A stretch of 64,000 nt of DNA, taken from positions 1 to 64,000 of the forward strand of contig NZ_AUSW01000035.1 in the NCBI RefSeq assembly GCF_000471625.1, given 5' to 3'. A program made the position numbers and the translations under genes. This DNA is from Psychrobacter aquaticus CMS 56. Lineage in GTDB: Bacteria > Pseudomonadota > Gammaproteobacteria > Pseudomonadales > Moraxellaceae. Positions 34,430-43,730 of the stretch are shown here, piece after piece; position 1 is the first letter of the stretch, and the number at the start of each line of letters is the position of its first letter. The notes under the pieces are model-generated. The model was not told the origin of the DNA and did no database searches. It saw nothing but the letters and a program-made list of their open reading frames with translations.

Positions 34430-35077
34430 ATGACTTCACCGCTTCATCTTCTGTACTCTTTTCGTCGCTGTCCCTATGCCATGCGTGCTCGTCTCGGTCT
34501 CCTATTTGCTGAGTTGCCAGTGGAGCTACGGGAGATCACGTTAAAGAATAAGCCAGAGCAAATGTTAGCGATTAGTCCGAAAGGTACTGTACCAGTTTTA
34601 CAGCTTTTGGATGGGTCAGTGATTGAAGAGAGTATAGAGATAATGATGTGGGCGCTTGAGCAGCAAGATCCGCAGGGACTGCTGGATGAAGAGGTTCTAT
34701 CTCAGGCCAATGCTTTGATTGAGCAAAATGACAATGAGTTTAAACATTGGCTTGATCGTTATAAATATGCCGATCGTCATTTAGAGATGACGCAGACAGA
34801 GTATCGACAGCGAGGCGAAGTGTTTTTGCAGGTTTTGGAGGAGTTGCTGAATAAAAATATTTATCTATTGGGAGACAGCGTGACCATTGCCGATATTAGT
34901 ATCATGCCTTTCGTTCGCCAGTTCGCTCATGTGGATCGTGATGTTTTTTATAGTTTACCGTATCCAAAACTGCAACAGTGGCTAAAATGTTGGCTCGCAC
35001 ATGCATTGTTTATACAGGCCATGACTAAGTTCCAGCCATGGCAAGAAGGCGATGAGAGTGTGATTTTCCCTTCTTAA
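34430..35077 (+). CDS. Glutathione S-transferase family protein
   Basis: 215 residues. Thioredoxin-like N-terminal domain with SFRRCPYAMRARLGL (active-site Cys-Pro-Tyr form) and the conserved cis-Pro loop PKGTVPVLQLLDGSVIEESIEI. An all-helical C-terminal domain follows with VTIADISIMPFVRQFAHVD. The CPYA motif points to Cys-type GSTs (omega/lambda-like or YfcG/glutaredoxin-like) that reduce disulfides or deglutathionylate rather than conjugate. Cytosolic. Position after the VIT gene (86-base gap) may be incidental. Confidence 0.88.
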   Translation: MTSPLHLLYSFRRCPYAMRARLGLLFAELPVELREITLKNKPEQMLAISPKGTVPVLQLLDGSVIEESIEIMMWALEQQDPQGLLDEEVLSQANALIEQNDNEFKHWLDRYKYADRHLEMTQTEYRQRGEVFLQVLEELLNKNIYLLGDSVTIADISIMPFVRQFAHVDRDVFYSLPYPKLQQWLKCWLAHALFIQAMTKFQPWQEGDESVIFPS

Positions 35078-35282
35078 CGCTGTGTCGGTTCTTAGGTAGA
35101 TTGACAATGCTGTTGAAAAAAACGGCATACTCACATTGTGAATACACCGAAAATTGAGCCGTGTTAAATACTGACCATAGCCTCTTAAACACTGTCCAAT
35201 TTAATTATGCCACTAAAGTCTTGACTGTAATGGAGTTGGTCTCATTTGGGGTAGATTACAGATGCAATGCAGATGCCATTTT

Positions 35283-36257
35283 TTAATTCGTATTAAATCT
35301 CCGCCGATACTCGCTCGGTGTCAACCCAACAATGCGCTTAAATATTTTACGAAACGCGCTGACATCACTATAACCTACCTTCCACGCAATTTGCTCAACT
35401 GCCAGCATAGAGAACTGTAGAAAATCTTTTGCTTCTCCGATGCGTAATCTTTGACAGTATTCCGTTGATGTCATGCCTGTGGCTTTATGGAAACGCCGCA
35501 GAAAAGTACGTTCTTCTAACTGCGCACAATTGGCTAGTGTGGACAAATCAATATCCTGCGCTTCTGTTTTTTGCAGCCAATGCTGCACCTTTAGTATGGC
35601 TGCATCACCATGTGTTAATACCGGTGAAAACGCACTGTAATAGCATTGCTCGCGTCTTGAGGGATCAATCAATAACGCACGAGCGGTCTCGTTCATCACT
35701 TGTGAGCCAAGAAACCGATCAACCATCCTAAGCCCCAAATCCGTCCAAGCCATGGCACCACCAGCAGTCACAATATCACCGTCTTCGATAATAATGCGAT
35801 CCACATCAAGATCGATATCAGGGAAACGCTTTTCGAACTGCTCTACATAACCCCAATGTGTGGTTGCCTTGCGCTTGGATAGTAGTCCCGTCTCACCCAG
35901 TAAAAAAGCACCCGCGCATACGGATGACATTATCACACCTGCTGAATGCTGATCTCTCAGCCATTCTAGCCAAGGCGCTGCTGCTTGCTTTGCAATAGGC
36001 GCCTCTAACGTTGGCGGGATAATGATAGCCGCTAATTTTCCTACACTATCAGGATTACTAGCAAAAGTGCAGGTAGGCAGCAGATTAGTATCTTTAATCT
36101 CCCAGTGACTCACTTGTAAAGGCACATCGGTTGTGTCTTGACGTTTGGCGGCGAGTTTACTGGCCACCATCAGTAAATCAGTCAGCCCAAGGACGGCGGC
36201 CATTTGTGCTTTCTTATAAACAACCAACCCAATTTCAATCACATTTTTTTGATTCAT
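35283..36257 (-). CDS. GlxA-family transcriptional regulator (DJ-1/PfpI domain plus AraC HTH)
   Basis: 324 residues. A DJ-1/PfpI-like amidotransferase-fold domain (about 5-195) includes the nucleophile-elbow [19 protein letters not shown] and [18 protein letters not shown]-terminal AraC double HTH (about 220-320: [49 protein letters not shown]) completes it. GlxA regulators sense small nitrogen or amine metabolites. It is divergent from the isochorismatase-like gene at 36366, about 108 bases apart, and is the likely regulator of it. Confidence 0.9.
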   Translation of the reverse strand: MNQKNVIEIGLVVYKKAQMAAVLGLTDLLMVASKLAAKRQDTTDVPLQVSHWEIKDTNLLPTCTFASNPDSVGKLAAIIIPPTLEAPIAKQAAAPWLEWLRDQHSAGVIMSSVCAGAFLLGETGLLSKRKATTHWGYVEQFEKRFPDIDLDVDRIIIEDGDIVTAGGAMAWTDLGLRMVDRFLGSQVMNETARALLIDPSRREQCYYSAFSPVLTHGDAAILKVQHWLQKTEAQDIDLSTLANCAQLEERTFLRRFHKATGMTSTEYCQRLRIGEAKDFLQFSMLAVEQIAWKVGYSDVSAFRKIFKRIVGLTPSEYRRRFNTN

Positions 36258-36365
36258 ATGTCGTTATTAGCCTCTAATGTGTCGATGTGGCCACTCGTTA
36301 GTGTAGCACGGTGCTTGTAAAATATACGCCTATATAGTCACTCTCATAAACAAAGAGGCATTATC

Positions 36366-36914
36366 ATGAACAAACAAGCACTGATCGTTGTCGACATTCA
36401 AAATGAGTATTTTCCACAAGGTGAACTCGCACTCGTTGGTATTAATGAAGCCGCTGATAATGCTGCTTTGGTTATTGCGTCTGCTAGACAAAAAGGCCAT
36501 ACCGTCATTCATATCCGTCATGAAATGCCATCTACTGACGCACCGATATTTACACCTAATACCGATGGTGTAGAGATCAATGAGAAGGTAAAACCGATAG
36601 AGGGTGAGACTGTCATCACAAAGCATTACTCCAATTCATTCCGTGAGACTGCTCTTAAAGAGTTGCTCGATAAAGAAGGCATCAAAGAGGTTACCGTGAT
36701 TGGTGCTATGAGTCACATGTGCGTGGATGCCACCGTTCGTGCGGCAGTGGACTTTGGTTATACCACGACCACGGTTCATGATGCCTGTGCCACGCTTGAT
36801 CTTGAATTTAATGGGACGACGGTACCCGCAGCGCAGGCTCACGCCACTATCATGGCAGCGATTGAGTTTCTATATGGCGAAGTAGTTGATACACAAACGT
36901 GGATTGCACTTTAA
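36366..36914 (+). CDS. Isochorismatase-like cysteine hydrolase
   Basis: 182 residues with the cysteine hydrolase triad: Asp10 in ALIVVDIQNEYF, Lys86 in VITKHYSNSF and Cys119 in VIGAMSHMCVDATVRAA. Such enzymes hydrolyse nicotinamide-like amides, carbamates or isochorismate. Despite the iron-rich neighbourhood, the sequence is closer to general cysteine hydrolases than to siderophore isochorismatases (no aryl-carrier domain). GAGG lies 8 bases before the ATG. The divergent GlxA regulator beside it suggests an inducible amidase-type role. Confidence 0.88.
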   Translation: MNKQALIVVDIQNEYFPQGELALVGINEAADNAALVIASARQKGHTVIHIRHEMPSTDAPIFTPNTDGVEINEKVKPIEGETVITKHYSNSFRETALKELLDKEGIKEVTVIGAMSHMCVDATVRAAVDFGYTTTTVHDACATLDLEFNGTTVPAAQAHATIMAAIEFLYGEVVDTQTWIAL

Positions 36915-36992
36915 CCCTAAGTATTTAATTAAACCATTATTAAGTCGTCAAACAGATTCCTCAATAAGATTCTCGTCGATAAGGTAAAGATT

Positions 36993-37914
36993 ATGAAGAT
37001 AGCAAAATTACTGACCAGTACCACGCTGTTAAGCAGCGCTTTATTTTTAACGGCCTGCACCACTTTTGCAAGTCCAACTATTGACCTTACCGCTGACAAA
37101 GCGAGCGCCACCAATACCGTTACCTTTCAGCAAGTCCGCAACGCCACGATTATGCTCGATTATGCTCGATTATGCTGGCACTACTTTTTTAGTAGACCCT
37201 ATGTTAGCACCAAAAAATGCCTACCCAGGATTTGCAGATACTGTAAATAGCGAGATTCGCTATCCAATGGTAGATTTACCGATGTCTGTTGCAGAAGTGC
37301 TTAAAGCAGATGCCATTATCTTGACGCATTTACATGCGGACCATTGGGATGATGCCGCACGTAACCTCGTGCCTCGTAATATGCCAATTTTCACCCAAGA
37401 TGCAGCCGATGCGGCAATCGTACGTAAAGATGGTTTCACCGATGTCAGAGTACTGACAGAGCAAGGGGTTGTGTTTAAAGGCACTAGAATCAATAAAACC
37501 ATCGGACAGCATGGTACTGATGAGATGTACAAGGTTCCAGCACTTGCTCAGTCACTTGGCAAAACGATGGGACTTGTGTTCCAAAAACCAAACTACAAAA
37601 CAGTCTATGTCGCAGGTGATACGATTTGGGATAAAGAAGTAGAAGGTGCACTCACTCGCTACAAGCCTGATGCGGTCGTCCTTAATGCAGGCTATGCGAA
37701 GCTGACTTCTTTTGATGACTCTATTATCATGGGTAAAGAGGATGTATACCGTGCGTATAAATTCTCTCCTAATGCTCAAATAATTAGCGTACACATGGAT
37801 ACGGTCAATCATGCAACGCTAACAAAAGCAGAGCTACGTCGTTTTATAGAAGAAAAGCACTTAGACAAGCAACGCAGCCTCGTCCCTAATGATGGTCAGG
37901 TCTATAAATTTTAA
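36993..37914 (+). pseudogene. Metallo-beta-lactamase-fold lipoprotein gene, frameshifted by a 10-bp tandem repeat
   Basis: The first frame (36993-37250) starts MKIAKLLTSTTLLSSALFLT with a lipobox ending in Cys (LTAC) and runs to NATIMLDYA, then goes out of frame. The second frame carries on as AGTTFLVDPMLAPKNAYPGF through the metal site HLHADHWD (H-x-H-x-D-H), later GDTIWDKE and ISVHMDTVNHATL, to the stop at 37914. The break coincides with three exact copies of a 10-bp unit at 37147-37176. Removing one copy restores a single frame of about 300 codons. The intact protein would be a UlaG-like MBL-fold hydrolase anchored as a lipoprotein. This is either a recent slippage mutation, a reversible switch or a sequencing error. 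Confidence 0.85.
37147..37176 (+). repeat. Three perfect tandem copies of a 10-bp unit inside a coding frame
   Basis: CGATTATGCT occurs at 37147-37156, 37157-37166 and 37167-37176. Two copies would be in frame with both halves of the surrounding gene. The third copy adds 10 bases, a +1 shift. Confidence 0.95.
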
Positions 37915-38027
37915 CAATCAATAAGTAGATCTCTTGTATAGGCCATTGCTAAACCTCCTCATTGCGAAGCCGAGAGAGGGCGCTTTTGCAAGGGATCTAT
38001 AATCTAATTGTCTATATGAATCATTCT

Positions 38028-38801
38028 TTACACACTTTCGTCTTCTCGAAGTGTCAGCACCTCATAACCATCTGATGTGACCGCAATCGTATGCTCCCAC
38101 TGGGCAGACAGTTTTTTATCACTGGTGACGACTGTCCAGCCATCATTTTTTGTTTTGACTTTGGCTTTACCTTGATTGATCATTGGTTCAATCGTGAATG
38201 TCATGCCTTCTTTTAGCATTAAACCTTTCCCCTGATGCCCGTAATGCAGCACTTCTGGCGCTTCATGTATCTCACGTCCAATCCCGTGACCACAATACTC
38301 TCGTACGATAGAGTAGCCATTCTTTTCAGCATAGCTTTGAATGGCATGCCCAACATCACCGAGTGTCGCTCCCGGTTTTACCACGCGTATGCCTTCCCAC
38401 ATGACCTCATAGGTCTTATCCACCAAGCGTTTGGCGAGCGGTAGTACCTCACCAATCGTGTACATCTTGCTCGAATCTGCAATGAAGCCGCCTTGCTCTA
38501 AGGTGATATCCACATTCACAATATCGCCTGATTTGAGTATTTGACTGTCTGAGGGAATGCCATGACAGACCACATTATTGACTGACGTGTTGAGCGCATA
38601 CTCATAACCATATTGACCTTTGCTCGCTGGACGCGCGCCTAATTGGTCGACGATATAACGCTCAGCAAGATCGTTGATTTCCATCGTAGAGGTACCGATG
38701 GTGATATTTTTGTCAAGATAATTAAAAACAGAGGCGAGTAGTCGTCCAGACTCGCGCATTACCTTGAGTTCTTCTAGCGTTTTTAGCGTGATTTCAGCCA
38801 T
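38028..38801 (-). CDS. map: Methionine aminopeptidase, type I
   Basis: 257 residues with all five metal ligands: Asp98 and Asp109 (IVNVDITLEQGGFIADSS), His172 (GHGIGREIHEAPEVLHYG), Glu205 (FTIEPMIN) and Glu236 (QWEHTIAV), plus His80 (VVCHGIP). It removes N-terminal methionine from new proteins. The main housekeeping map is normally beside rpsB; this copy instead overlaps a ParD-like gene by 8 bases, so it may be a second MetAP with a special role. There is no N-terminal SH3/zinc extension. Cytosolic. Confidence 0.93.
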   Translation of the reverse strand: MAEITLKTLEELKVMRESGRLLASVFNYLDKNITIGTSTMEINDLAERYIVDQLGARPASKGQYGYEYALNTSVNNVVCHGIPSDSQILKSGDIVNVDITLEQGGFIADSSKMYTIGEVLPLAKRLVDKTYEVMWEGIRVVKPGATLGDVGHAIQSYAEKNGYSIVREYCGHGIGREIHEAPEVLHYGHQGKGLMLKEGMTFTIEPMINQGKAKVKTKNDGWTVVTSDKKLSAQWEHTIAVTSDGYEVLTLREDESV

Positions 38802-39012
38802 CGATAAGATTCCCTATCTCAAGAGTATTTTTGACATCAGCCTTTTTCATCTGCTCATTAATAATTTGGCTATAAGTCATAGTAGGATTTGCCTCAGCAA
38901 GCATGCCTATTTTCATCCAATACTCAGCTTGTGCGTTAATAGAGCGCACCATTACCGTACTTGCCTTACGAATCTCTTCATGTAGCTTGTCATCAATTTT
39001 TACAATGCCCAT
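38794..39012 (-). CDS. ParD-like family protein overlapping map
   Basis: 72 residues from the ATG at 39012 (MGIVKIDDKLHEEIRKASTV), chosen for AAGG seven bases upstream over a longer frame beginning at 39042. The sequence matches the ParD_like family: a short beta strand, then two helices of the ribbon-helix-helix sort (RSINAQAEYWMKIGMLAEAN, MTYSQIINEQMKKAD). ParD proteins are antitoxins, but the next gene is methionine aminopeptidase, not a ParE toxin, and it overlaps by 8 bases. A DNA-binding autoregulator of map expression is a reasonable guess. Confidence 0.8.
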   Translation of the reverse strand: MGIVKIDDKLHEEIRKASTVMVRSINAQAEYWMKIGMLAEANPTMTYSQIINEQMKKADVKNTLEIGNLIDG

Positions 39013-39270
39013 CGGAATACCTTCAATATATGAAACGTACACGAATCATATATTAATATAACAAAATTTCAAGCAGATTTTTGAACGAGTGAGTAATAAT
39101 CTTGACTTATAAGTAGTTGCCGATTTCTTTTATGCTATATTTCTAAGCAGGTTTTGATGAATAATCACGTCATAAAAATGGGTTATCGTTATCTAAATAG
39201 TCATTGCTTAACCAGTTGATAGCGCGCAATGCTGGGACAAGGCACACTTCTAATGCACAAGGACAGTAAG

Positions 39271-39795
39271 ATGGATATAGAAAATGTGATCGCCACTTGG
39301 GAAGCAGAGGCATTACAAGTACAGGAAACCCTAGGAGCTGCTGGCGTTACCCCGCCTGCGGAGTTGGCTGGTGTGAGTGGTATGGAGATGTTTAAAGCGA
39401 TGTTTGCAGGCGAGTTGCCGCAGCCGCCTATTGGCGTGACGCTTGATTTTATGCCTATTCGCATTGAGTCTGGCACTGCCATTTTTCAAGGTCGACCGGG
39501 TCAGCAACATTACAATCCTTTAGGCAGTGTCCACGGTGGTTGGTTTTGTACGCTTTTAGACTCCGCTGTCGCGTGCGCCATTCATTCCACCTTACCAGCG
39601 GGTAAAGCTTATACCACCCTAGAGATCAAGGTAAATATGATACGAGCTTTGAGCGATGCAACACCACTTGTGCGCGCTGAAGGCACCGTCATTCATACGG
39701 GCCGTCAAACGGCTACTGCTGAAGGACGGATTGTAGGGCCTGATGGCAAACTATACGCACATGCCACCACGACTTGTTTAATATTTGACGTCTAG
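39271..39795 (+). CDS. PaaI-family hotdog thioesterase
   Basis: 174 residues from the ATG at 39271 (MDIENVIATWEAEALQVQET), which has AAGGA 7 bases upstream. An upstream ATG at 39229 lacks a ribosome site. The hotdog core includes YNPLGSVHGGWFCTLLDSA, with the conserved N/H-GG on the long helix, then AYTTLEIKVNMIRAL and GRQTATAEGRIVGPDGKLYA. It hydrolyses an acyl-CoA, probably aromatic or short-chain, in the cytosol. The substrate is unknown. Single gene. Confidence 0.88.
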   Translation: MDIENVIATWEAEALQVQETLGAAGVTPPAELAGVSGMEMFKAMFAGELPQPPIGVTLDFMPIRIESGTAIFQGRPGQQHYNPLGSVHGGWFCTLLDSAVACAIHSTLPAGKAYTTLEIKVNMIRALSDATPLVRAEGTVIHTGRQTATAEGRIVGPDGKLYAHATTTCLIFDV

Positions 39796-39955
39796 TAGAG
39801 TAGCGCCAAATGAGAGAGGTGGTCGAGTATTGCTTATTAGTGTGCCAAGGTTTATAATCGTATTGTTGTAATTACATTCTTACCTTGGCATTTCATGAAT
39901 ACTTTACCACTTAAAACGGCTTCGCCTATTCATCAATAATAATAAGACCTGTGCT

Positions 39956-40861
39956 ATGCAAACATTCGAACGTACGATGACTCTAGATGGCAAAAATGCC
40001 AGATATTACGATCTCTCTGACTTGATTGAAAATAATACTGACACTGAGGCGACACCTGCGCATTTTTATGGCGGTAATGGATTTGCGACGGGTGTTTATA
40101 TACCGCTATTGACCAAACTCAGTGAGCGATTCAATCTGAGCAGTCTAGCCATGCGTGGATATTGGCAAGATTTACCTTCTATGAAAAAGCTGACTCGTGA
40201 GCAAGATGCTGACGCACTGATTGATTTTTTGGAGAAAACACAAGACAAGCCTGTAGTGGGTATCGGTCACTCTCAAGGCGCGACGGCAACGGCCATTGCT
40301 GCCGCGAAACGACCAGAATTGTTTTCGCAATTATATTTGATAGAGCCGGTGACATTTACCAAATCGCAAAAACTCATTACTGATTTGCTTCCTGACAAAA
40401 TAAAGATCAGTCAAGAGCCTTTTAAAAGTACGCTTGCTAAGCAAGCGGACTGGCAGAGTATTGAGGCGTACTACGAATATCTGCGGGCACATCGTGCGTT
40501 CAAACGCATTGGCGATGATAATCTTTATATCTTTGCGAAAAACAGCCTCATTCAAAATGAGGAAGCGGGGTATAGCCTGTTATTTGCGCCCAAGCAAGAG
40601 TTGGCAAGCTACTTTGACACGCCTTTCGTCAATGATGCCTTAAAAAAACTCAATAGCATGGATTTTCCGTATACCATTATTATGGGTAAACCCTCCATTT
40701 TTATTAGCAATAAAGTCCGTAAAATCTGGAAAAGTCTTGTCCCAACGACGCACGTTATCGAGCTATCTGACAATGGACATCTTTTGCCAATGGAAGCGCC
40801 TGAACCATGTGCCAATATCATTATTGAAAAATTCAACGACAATATGGGTAATATATCGTAG
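39956..40861 (+). CDS. Alpha/beta hydrolase
   Basis: 301 residues of the alpha/beta-hydrolase fold: an oxyanion region with HFYGGNGFATGVYIPLL, nucleophile elbow GIGHSQGATATAIAA (Ser), a likely acid near ELSDNGH and the catalytic His in the same stretch (DNGHLLPMEAPE). There is no signal peptide, so it is cytosolic. Substrate unknown. It is not clearly linked to its neighbours; a 54-base gap separates it from the convergent MocR gene. Confidence 0.82.
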   Translation: MQTFERTMTLDGKNARYYDLSDLIENNTDTEATPAHFYGGNGFATGVYIPLLTKLSERFNLSSLAMRGYWQDLPSMKKLTREQDADALIDFLEKTQDKPVVGIGHSQGATATAIAAAKRPELFSQLYLIEPVTFTKSQKLITDLLPDKIKISQEPFKSTLAKQADWQSIEAYYEYLRAHRAFKRIGDDNLYIFAKNSLIQNEEAGYSLLFAPKQELASYFDTPFVNDALKKLNSMDFPYTIIMGKPSIFISNKVRKIWKSLVPTTHVIELSDNGHLLPMEAPEPCANIIIEKFNDNMGNIS

Positions 40862-40914
40862 CGGTGCTTAATGCATCTTTGGATATTGACCGCTCATCTT
40901 TTACCTCACAACTT

Positions 40915-42282
40915 TTAAGCCAACGCCTGAGCCAATACCTCAAATATCCTTGCATCATTTGCTTGGGCTACATTGAAGCGTATATAACTCTCCGCACTTT
41001 GTGATTGGCTAAACGTATTACCCGGTGCTAGAACAACACCCTGTGATAAGCAGCGGTTTGCCAGTGTCGCCGCACTATTGTTATCAGGCAGTTTGCACCA
41101 AAGAAACATGCCTGCTTGGGGTAATAACCAAGGCTCGATACCCAGTTTGGCCAATCGCGGTATGGTTTGAGCACGGGCATTTGCCAAGCGGGTATGGATC
41201 GCACTCATATGCTTACGGTAGCCACTATCCGTCAATGCAGACAGCACTACCGCTGCTGCTAATTGGCCACCCCCAAAGCCTGTGGCTATTTTTAAATCCA
41301 ATAAGCTCTCTACCCATTCGCTAGGCGCGGCAATATAGCCACAGCGCAAGGAGGCTGATAAGGTTTTGGAGAAACTGCCAATATAAAACACTTGTGATAA
41401 GCCGTCCAATGCCGCCAATCTGGGTGCTGGTGTAGATTCAAAATCTGCAAAGATGTCGTCTTCAATAATATATAAGCCAGCGGCCTGTGCCAATTGTAAT
41501 ACACGATATGCGGTCGCTGGCGATAGCGTAGCACCTGTGGGATTGTGTATGGCTGCGTTAGTAATATAAAGGCGTGGCTTATGCTCATCCAAGATCGTTG
41601 CAAATGCGGTCACATTTGGACCATCTGGTGTATACGGCACGCCGACTACCTTGACTCGATGGGCGCGTAATAAAGCATGGAAGTTAAAATAGCAGGGATC
41701 ATCCACAACCACAGTATCACCGGGCGTCAATAAAAAGCGAAAAATCAAGTCTATGGACTGCGTGCCGGATTCCGTCAATATGACTTGTGAGGGCTCTGCC
41801 TCAATGCCTAAGCCTGACATACGCCGTGTCAATAATTGGCGTAATGCTAGTAACCCTAGGGGCATGGCATACTCACTTATCACCTTGACATCTGCTTTTG
41901 CCACACTTCGCAGGCCACGGCGCATACCCTCGGCATATAACCAATCGGGTGGTAACCAACCACAGCCCGGTTTTAACGCATCACTTGACGTTTCAAGAGA
42001 TTGTCTGGATACCCATAGTGGATCTACAGCTCGATCAAGATTTGGCCCCATGTCTGCTAAAGATAATGGTGCTGTTACGTCAGATACATAGAAGCCTGCA
42101 CCAGGACGGGAGGATATGATGCCATCTGTTTGTAGTCGCTCATATGCCTCAACGACAGTGGATGGTGAAAATCCATAGCGTTTGGCTGTCGCTCGAACAG
42201 ACGGTAGGCGAGTCCCCGGCATATAAGTGACCGTGGCTATCTTTGCCTTAACATCCGCTATTACCGTTTCGATTTTTGTCAT
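40915..42282 (-). CDS. MocR-type regulator (GntR HTH fused to class I aminotransferase domain)
   Basis: 455 residues. The N-terminal winged HTH (LPSVRATAKRYGFSPSTVVE, about 25-70) is followed by an aminotransferase-fold domain. It includes GTQSIDLIFRFLL, the NPTGATLSP loop, DDIFADFES and the PLP-lysine motif YIGSFSKTLSASLRCGYIA. MocR proteins use PLP or an amino-compound adduct as the effector. It is divergent from an EamA-family exporter gene at 42511, a frequent pairing, so it probably activates that exporter in response to an amino acid or vitamin B6 compound. Confidence 0.9.
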   Translation of the reverse strand: MTKIETVIADVKAKIATVTYMPGTRLPSVRATAKRYGFSPSTVVEAYERLQTDGIISSRPGAGFYVSDVTAPLSLADMGPNLDRAVDPLWVSRQSLETSSDALKPGCGWLPPDWLYAEGMRRGLRSVAKADVKVISEYAMPLGLLALRQLLTRRMSGLGIEAEPSQVILTESGTQSIDLIFRFLLTPGDTVVVDDPCYFNFHALLRAHRVKVVGVPYTPDGPNVTAFATILDEHKPRLYITNAAIHNPTGATLSPATAYRVLQLAQAAGLYIIEDDIFADFESTPAPRLAALDGLSQVFYIGSFSKTLSASLRCGYIAAPSEWVESLLDLKIATGFGGGQLAAAVVLSALTDSGYRKHMSAIHTRLANARAQTIPRLAKLGIEPWLLPQAGMFLWCKLPDNNSAATLANRCLSQGVVLAPGNTFSQSQSAESYIRFNVAQANDARIFEVLAQALA

Positions 42283-42510
42283 TTCATCTCAGCAAAGTGC
42301 TATTTCAAAAGTATTTTTTTAGCACTGATTGTAGCTATTTATAGCGAGTCTATTATCAAACATTATCGCACTAAAAAATATAACGCTGCGTTAAAAATAG
42401 AAAAATTGTATGGGTGAGTAACACCAAACAGTTCTGTTTAATTGTACGGTATTGTATATAGATAACCTACCACGCTTTTGTTTTAATCATGACACTAAAA
42501 ACACAGTGGT

Positions 42511-43380
42511 ATGACTATGAAAAAATTGACTCAAGGATGGATTAGCGGGCTTGTTGGAGTGATTGTTTTTGCAGGGTCTCTACCAGCGACGCGCCTCGCA
42601 GTGATGGACTTTGATCCTGTATTTCTGACTGCGGTACGGGCAACCCTTGCTGCACTATTGGGTGGTGTGGTTTTATTAATCCTAAAGCAACGGCTACCAG
42701 CTAAGGCAGATTTACCAGCTCTATGTATTGTGGCTCTAGGCGTGGTCGTTGGATTTCCTTTACTAAGCGCTTTGGCTTTGCAACATGTTACCTCTGCCCA
42801 CGCCACTGTGTTTCTAGGTATCTTACCGTTATTTACCGCAGTCTTTGCGGTTTGGCGAGGGGACGAGCGTCCTCCTGCCTTGTTTTGGTTGTTTGCTCTA
42901 TTAGGCAGCTCGTTTGTCGCGGGTTATGCAGCATTAAACAGTGGGCATGCCTCGATAATAGGAGGTTTACTGATGCTCGGCGCTGTGATGGCGTGCGGTC
43001 TTGGTTATGCAGAAGGCGGGCGTCTGTCAAGAGCGTTGGGCGGTTGGCAAGTGATTAGTTGGGCATTGGTACTATCGCTCCCTATTATGCTGCCTATGGT
43101 ATGGGTAACGAGGCCTAAGTCTTTGACAGAGGTCAGCGTGACAGCTTGGGCAGGCTTAATTTATGTGTCTTTATTCAGTATGTTCATCGGTTTTGTGTTT
43201 TGGTATCGGGGCTTGGCTTTGGGCGGTATTGCCGCCGTTGGACAATTACAGCTGATACAACCTTTTATAGCACTGGTATTGGCAGCCTTGTTACTCCATG
43301 AAGTGGTGAGTATGGGTATGCTGATAAGTACGTTAGGCGCAGTGGCGTGCGTGATAGGGGCTAAAAAATATGCTGTTTGA
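42511..43380 (+). CDS. DMT/EamA-family exporter
   Basis: 289 residues with ten predicted membrane helices in two EamA repeats (about 10-135 and 150-285). The signature stretches are FAGSLPATRLAV, DPVFLTAVRATLAALLGG, HVTSAHATVFLGILPLFTA and, in the second repeat, GGIAAVGQLQLIQPFIALVL. Members export amino acids, nucleobases or drug-like metabolites from the inner membrane. It is divergent from the MocR regulator with a 228-base gap that should contain shared control sites. TTGTACGGTATTGTATATA near 42440-42460 is a weak direct-repeat candidate for MocR binding. Confidence 0.88.
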   Translation: MTMKKLTQGWISGLVGVIVFAGSLPATRLAVMDFDPVFLTAVRATLAALLGGVVLLILKQRLPAKADLPALCIVALGVVVGFPLLSALALQHVTSAHATVFLGILPLFTAVFAVWRGDERPPALFWLFALLGSSFVAGYAALNSGHASIIGGLLMLGAVMACGLGYAEGGRLSRALGGWQVISWALVLSLPIMLPMVWVTRPKSLTEVSVTAWAGLIYVSLFSMFIGFVFWYRGLALGGIAAVGQLQLIQPFIALVLAALLLHEVVSMGMLISTLGAVACVIGAKKYAV

Positions 43381-43444
43381 GATGGCGATTGGTGAGCGTG
43401 TTAATTTATTTCATTGCGAATGTATCGACTTTAAAGTATTTCAA

Positions 43445-43729
43445 CTATAGTTGCTCATATATCATCATGGCTAAATAAATCAGCCCTGCCGCCAAAGTCA
43501 CACTGGCAAACCATATCACCACAAAATAGCCTGTTTGGTGTGACCCATAAGTCAAGACAAATGCAATCGCCAATAAAATGAGTCCTAGCCAGCGTAGCCC
43601 TTGCCGATTTAGAAAGGGAGGCAATTTGTGCTGAAATTTCTCACTATGTCTATTACTGCTCATCATCAACACAATCATACTCAGCAAATTAAGGAGCAAT
43701 AGCAATCCAGATAACATCACGCCAGACAT
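43445..43729 (-). CDS. DUF3325-type small membrane protein of the iron cluster
   Basis: 94 residues from the ATG at 43729 (MSGVMLSGLLLLLNLLSMIV). AAGGAG lies upstream, and the start is 2 bases beyond the stop of the PepSY gene, so translation is coupled. A longer frame from 43876 exists but overlaps the PepSY coding region. Three hydrophobic helices are seen (about 5-25, 45-63, 70-90). Proteins of this type lie beside PepSY and TonB receptor genes in iron-regulated clusters. Their function is unknown. Confidence 0.75.
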   Translation of the reverse strand: MSGVMLSGLLLLLNLLSMIVLMMSSNRHSEKFQHKLPPFLNRQGLRWLGLILLAIAFVLTYGSHQTGYFVVIWFASVTLAAGLIYLAMMIYEQL

Positions 43730-43730
43730 A

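Noticed and set aside
35118..35145. TCACATTGTGA near 35130 as a CRP site
   Set aside because: The half-sites are in reversed order compared with the CRP consensus (TGTGA-N6-TCACA) and there is no neighbouring promoter in a suitable place.
36993..37914. Programmed ribosomal frameshifting in the MBL-fold gene
   Set aside because: No slippery heptamer or following structure is seen; the 10-bp repeat gives a simpler explanation by slippage mutation.
38794..39042. ParDE-type toxin-antitoxin pair
   Set aside because: No ParE or other toxin gene is adjacent; the overlapping gene is a methionine aminopeptidase with all its metal ligands.
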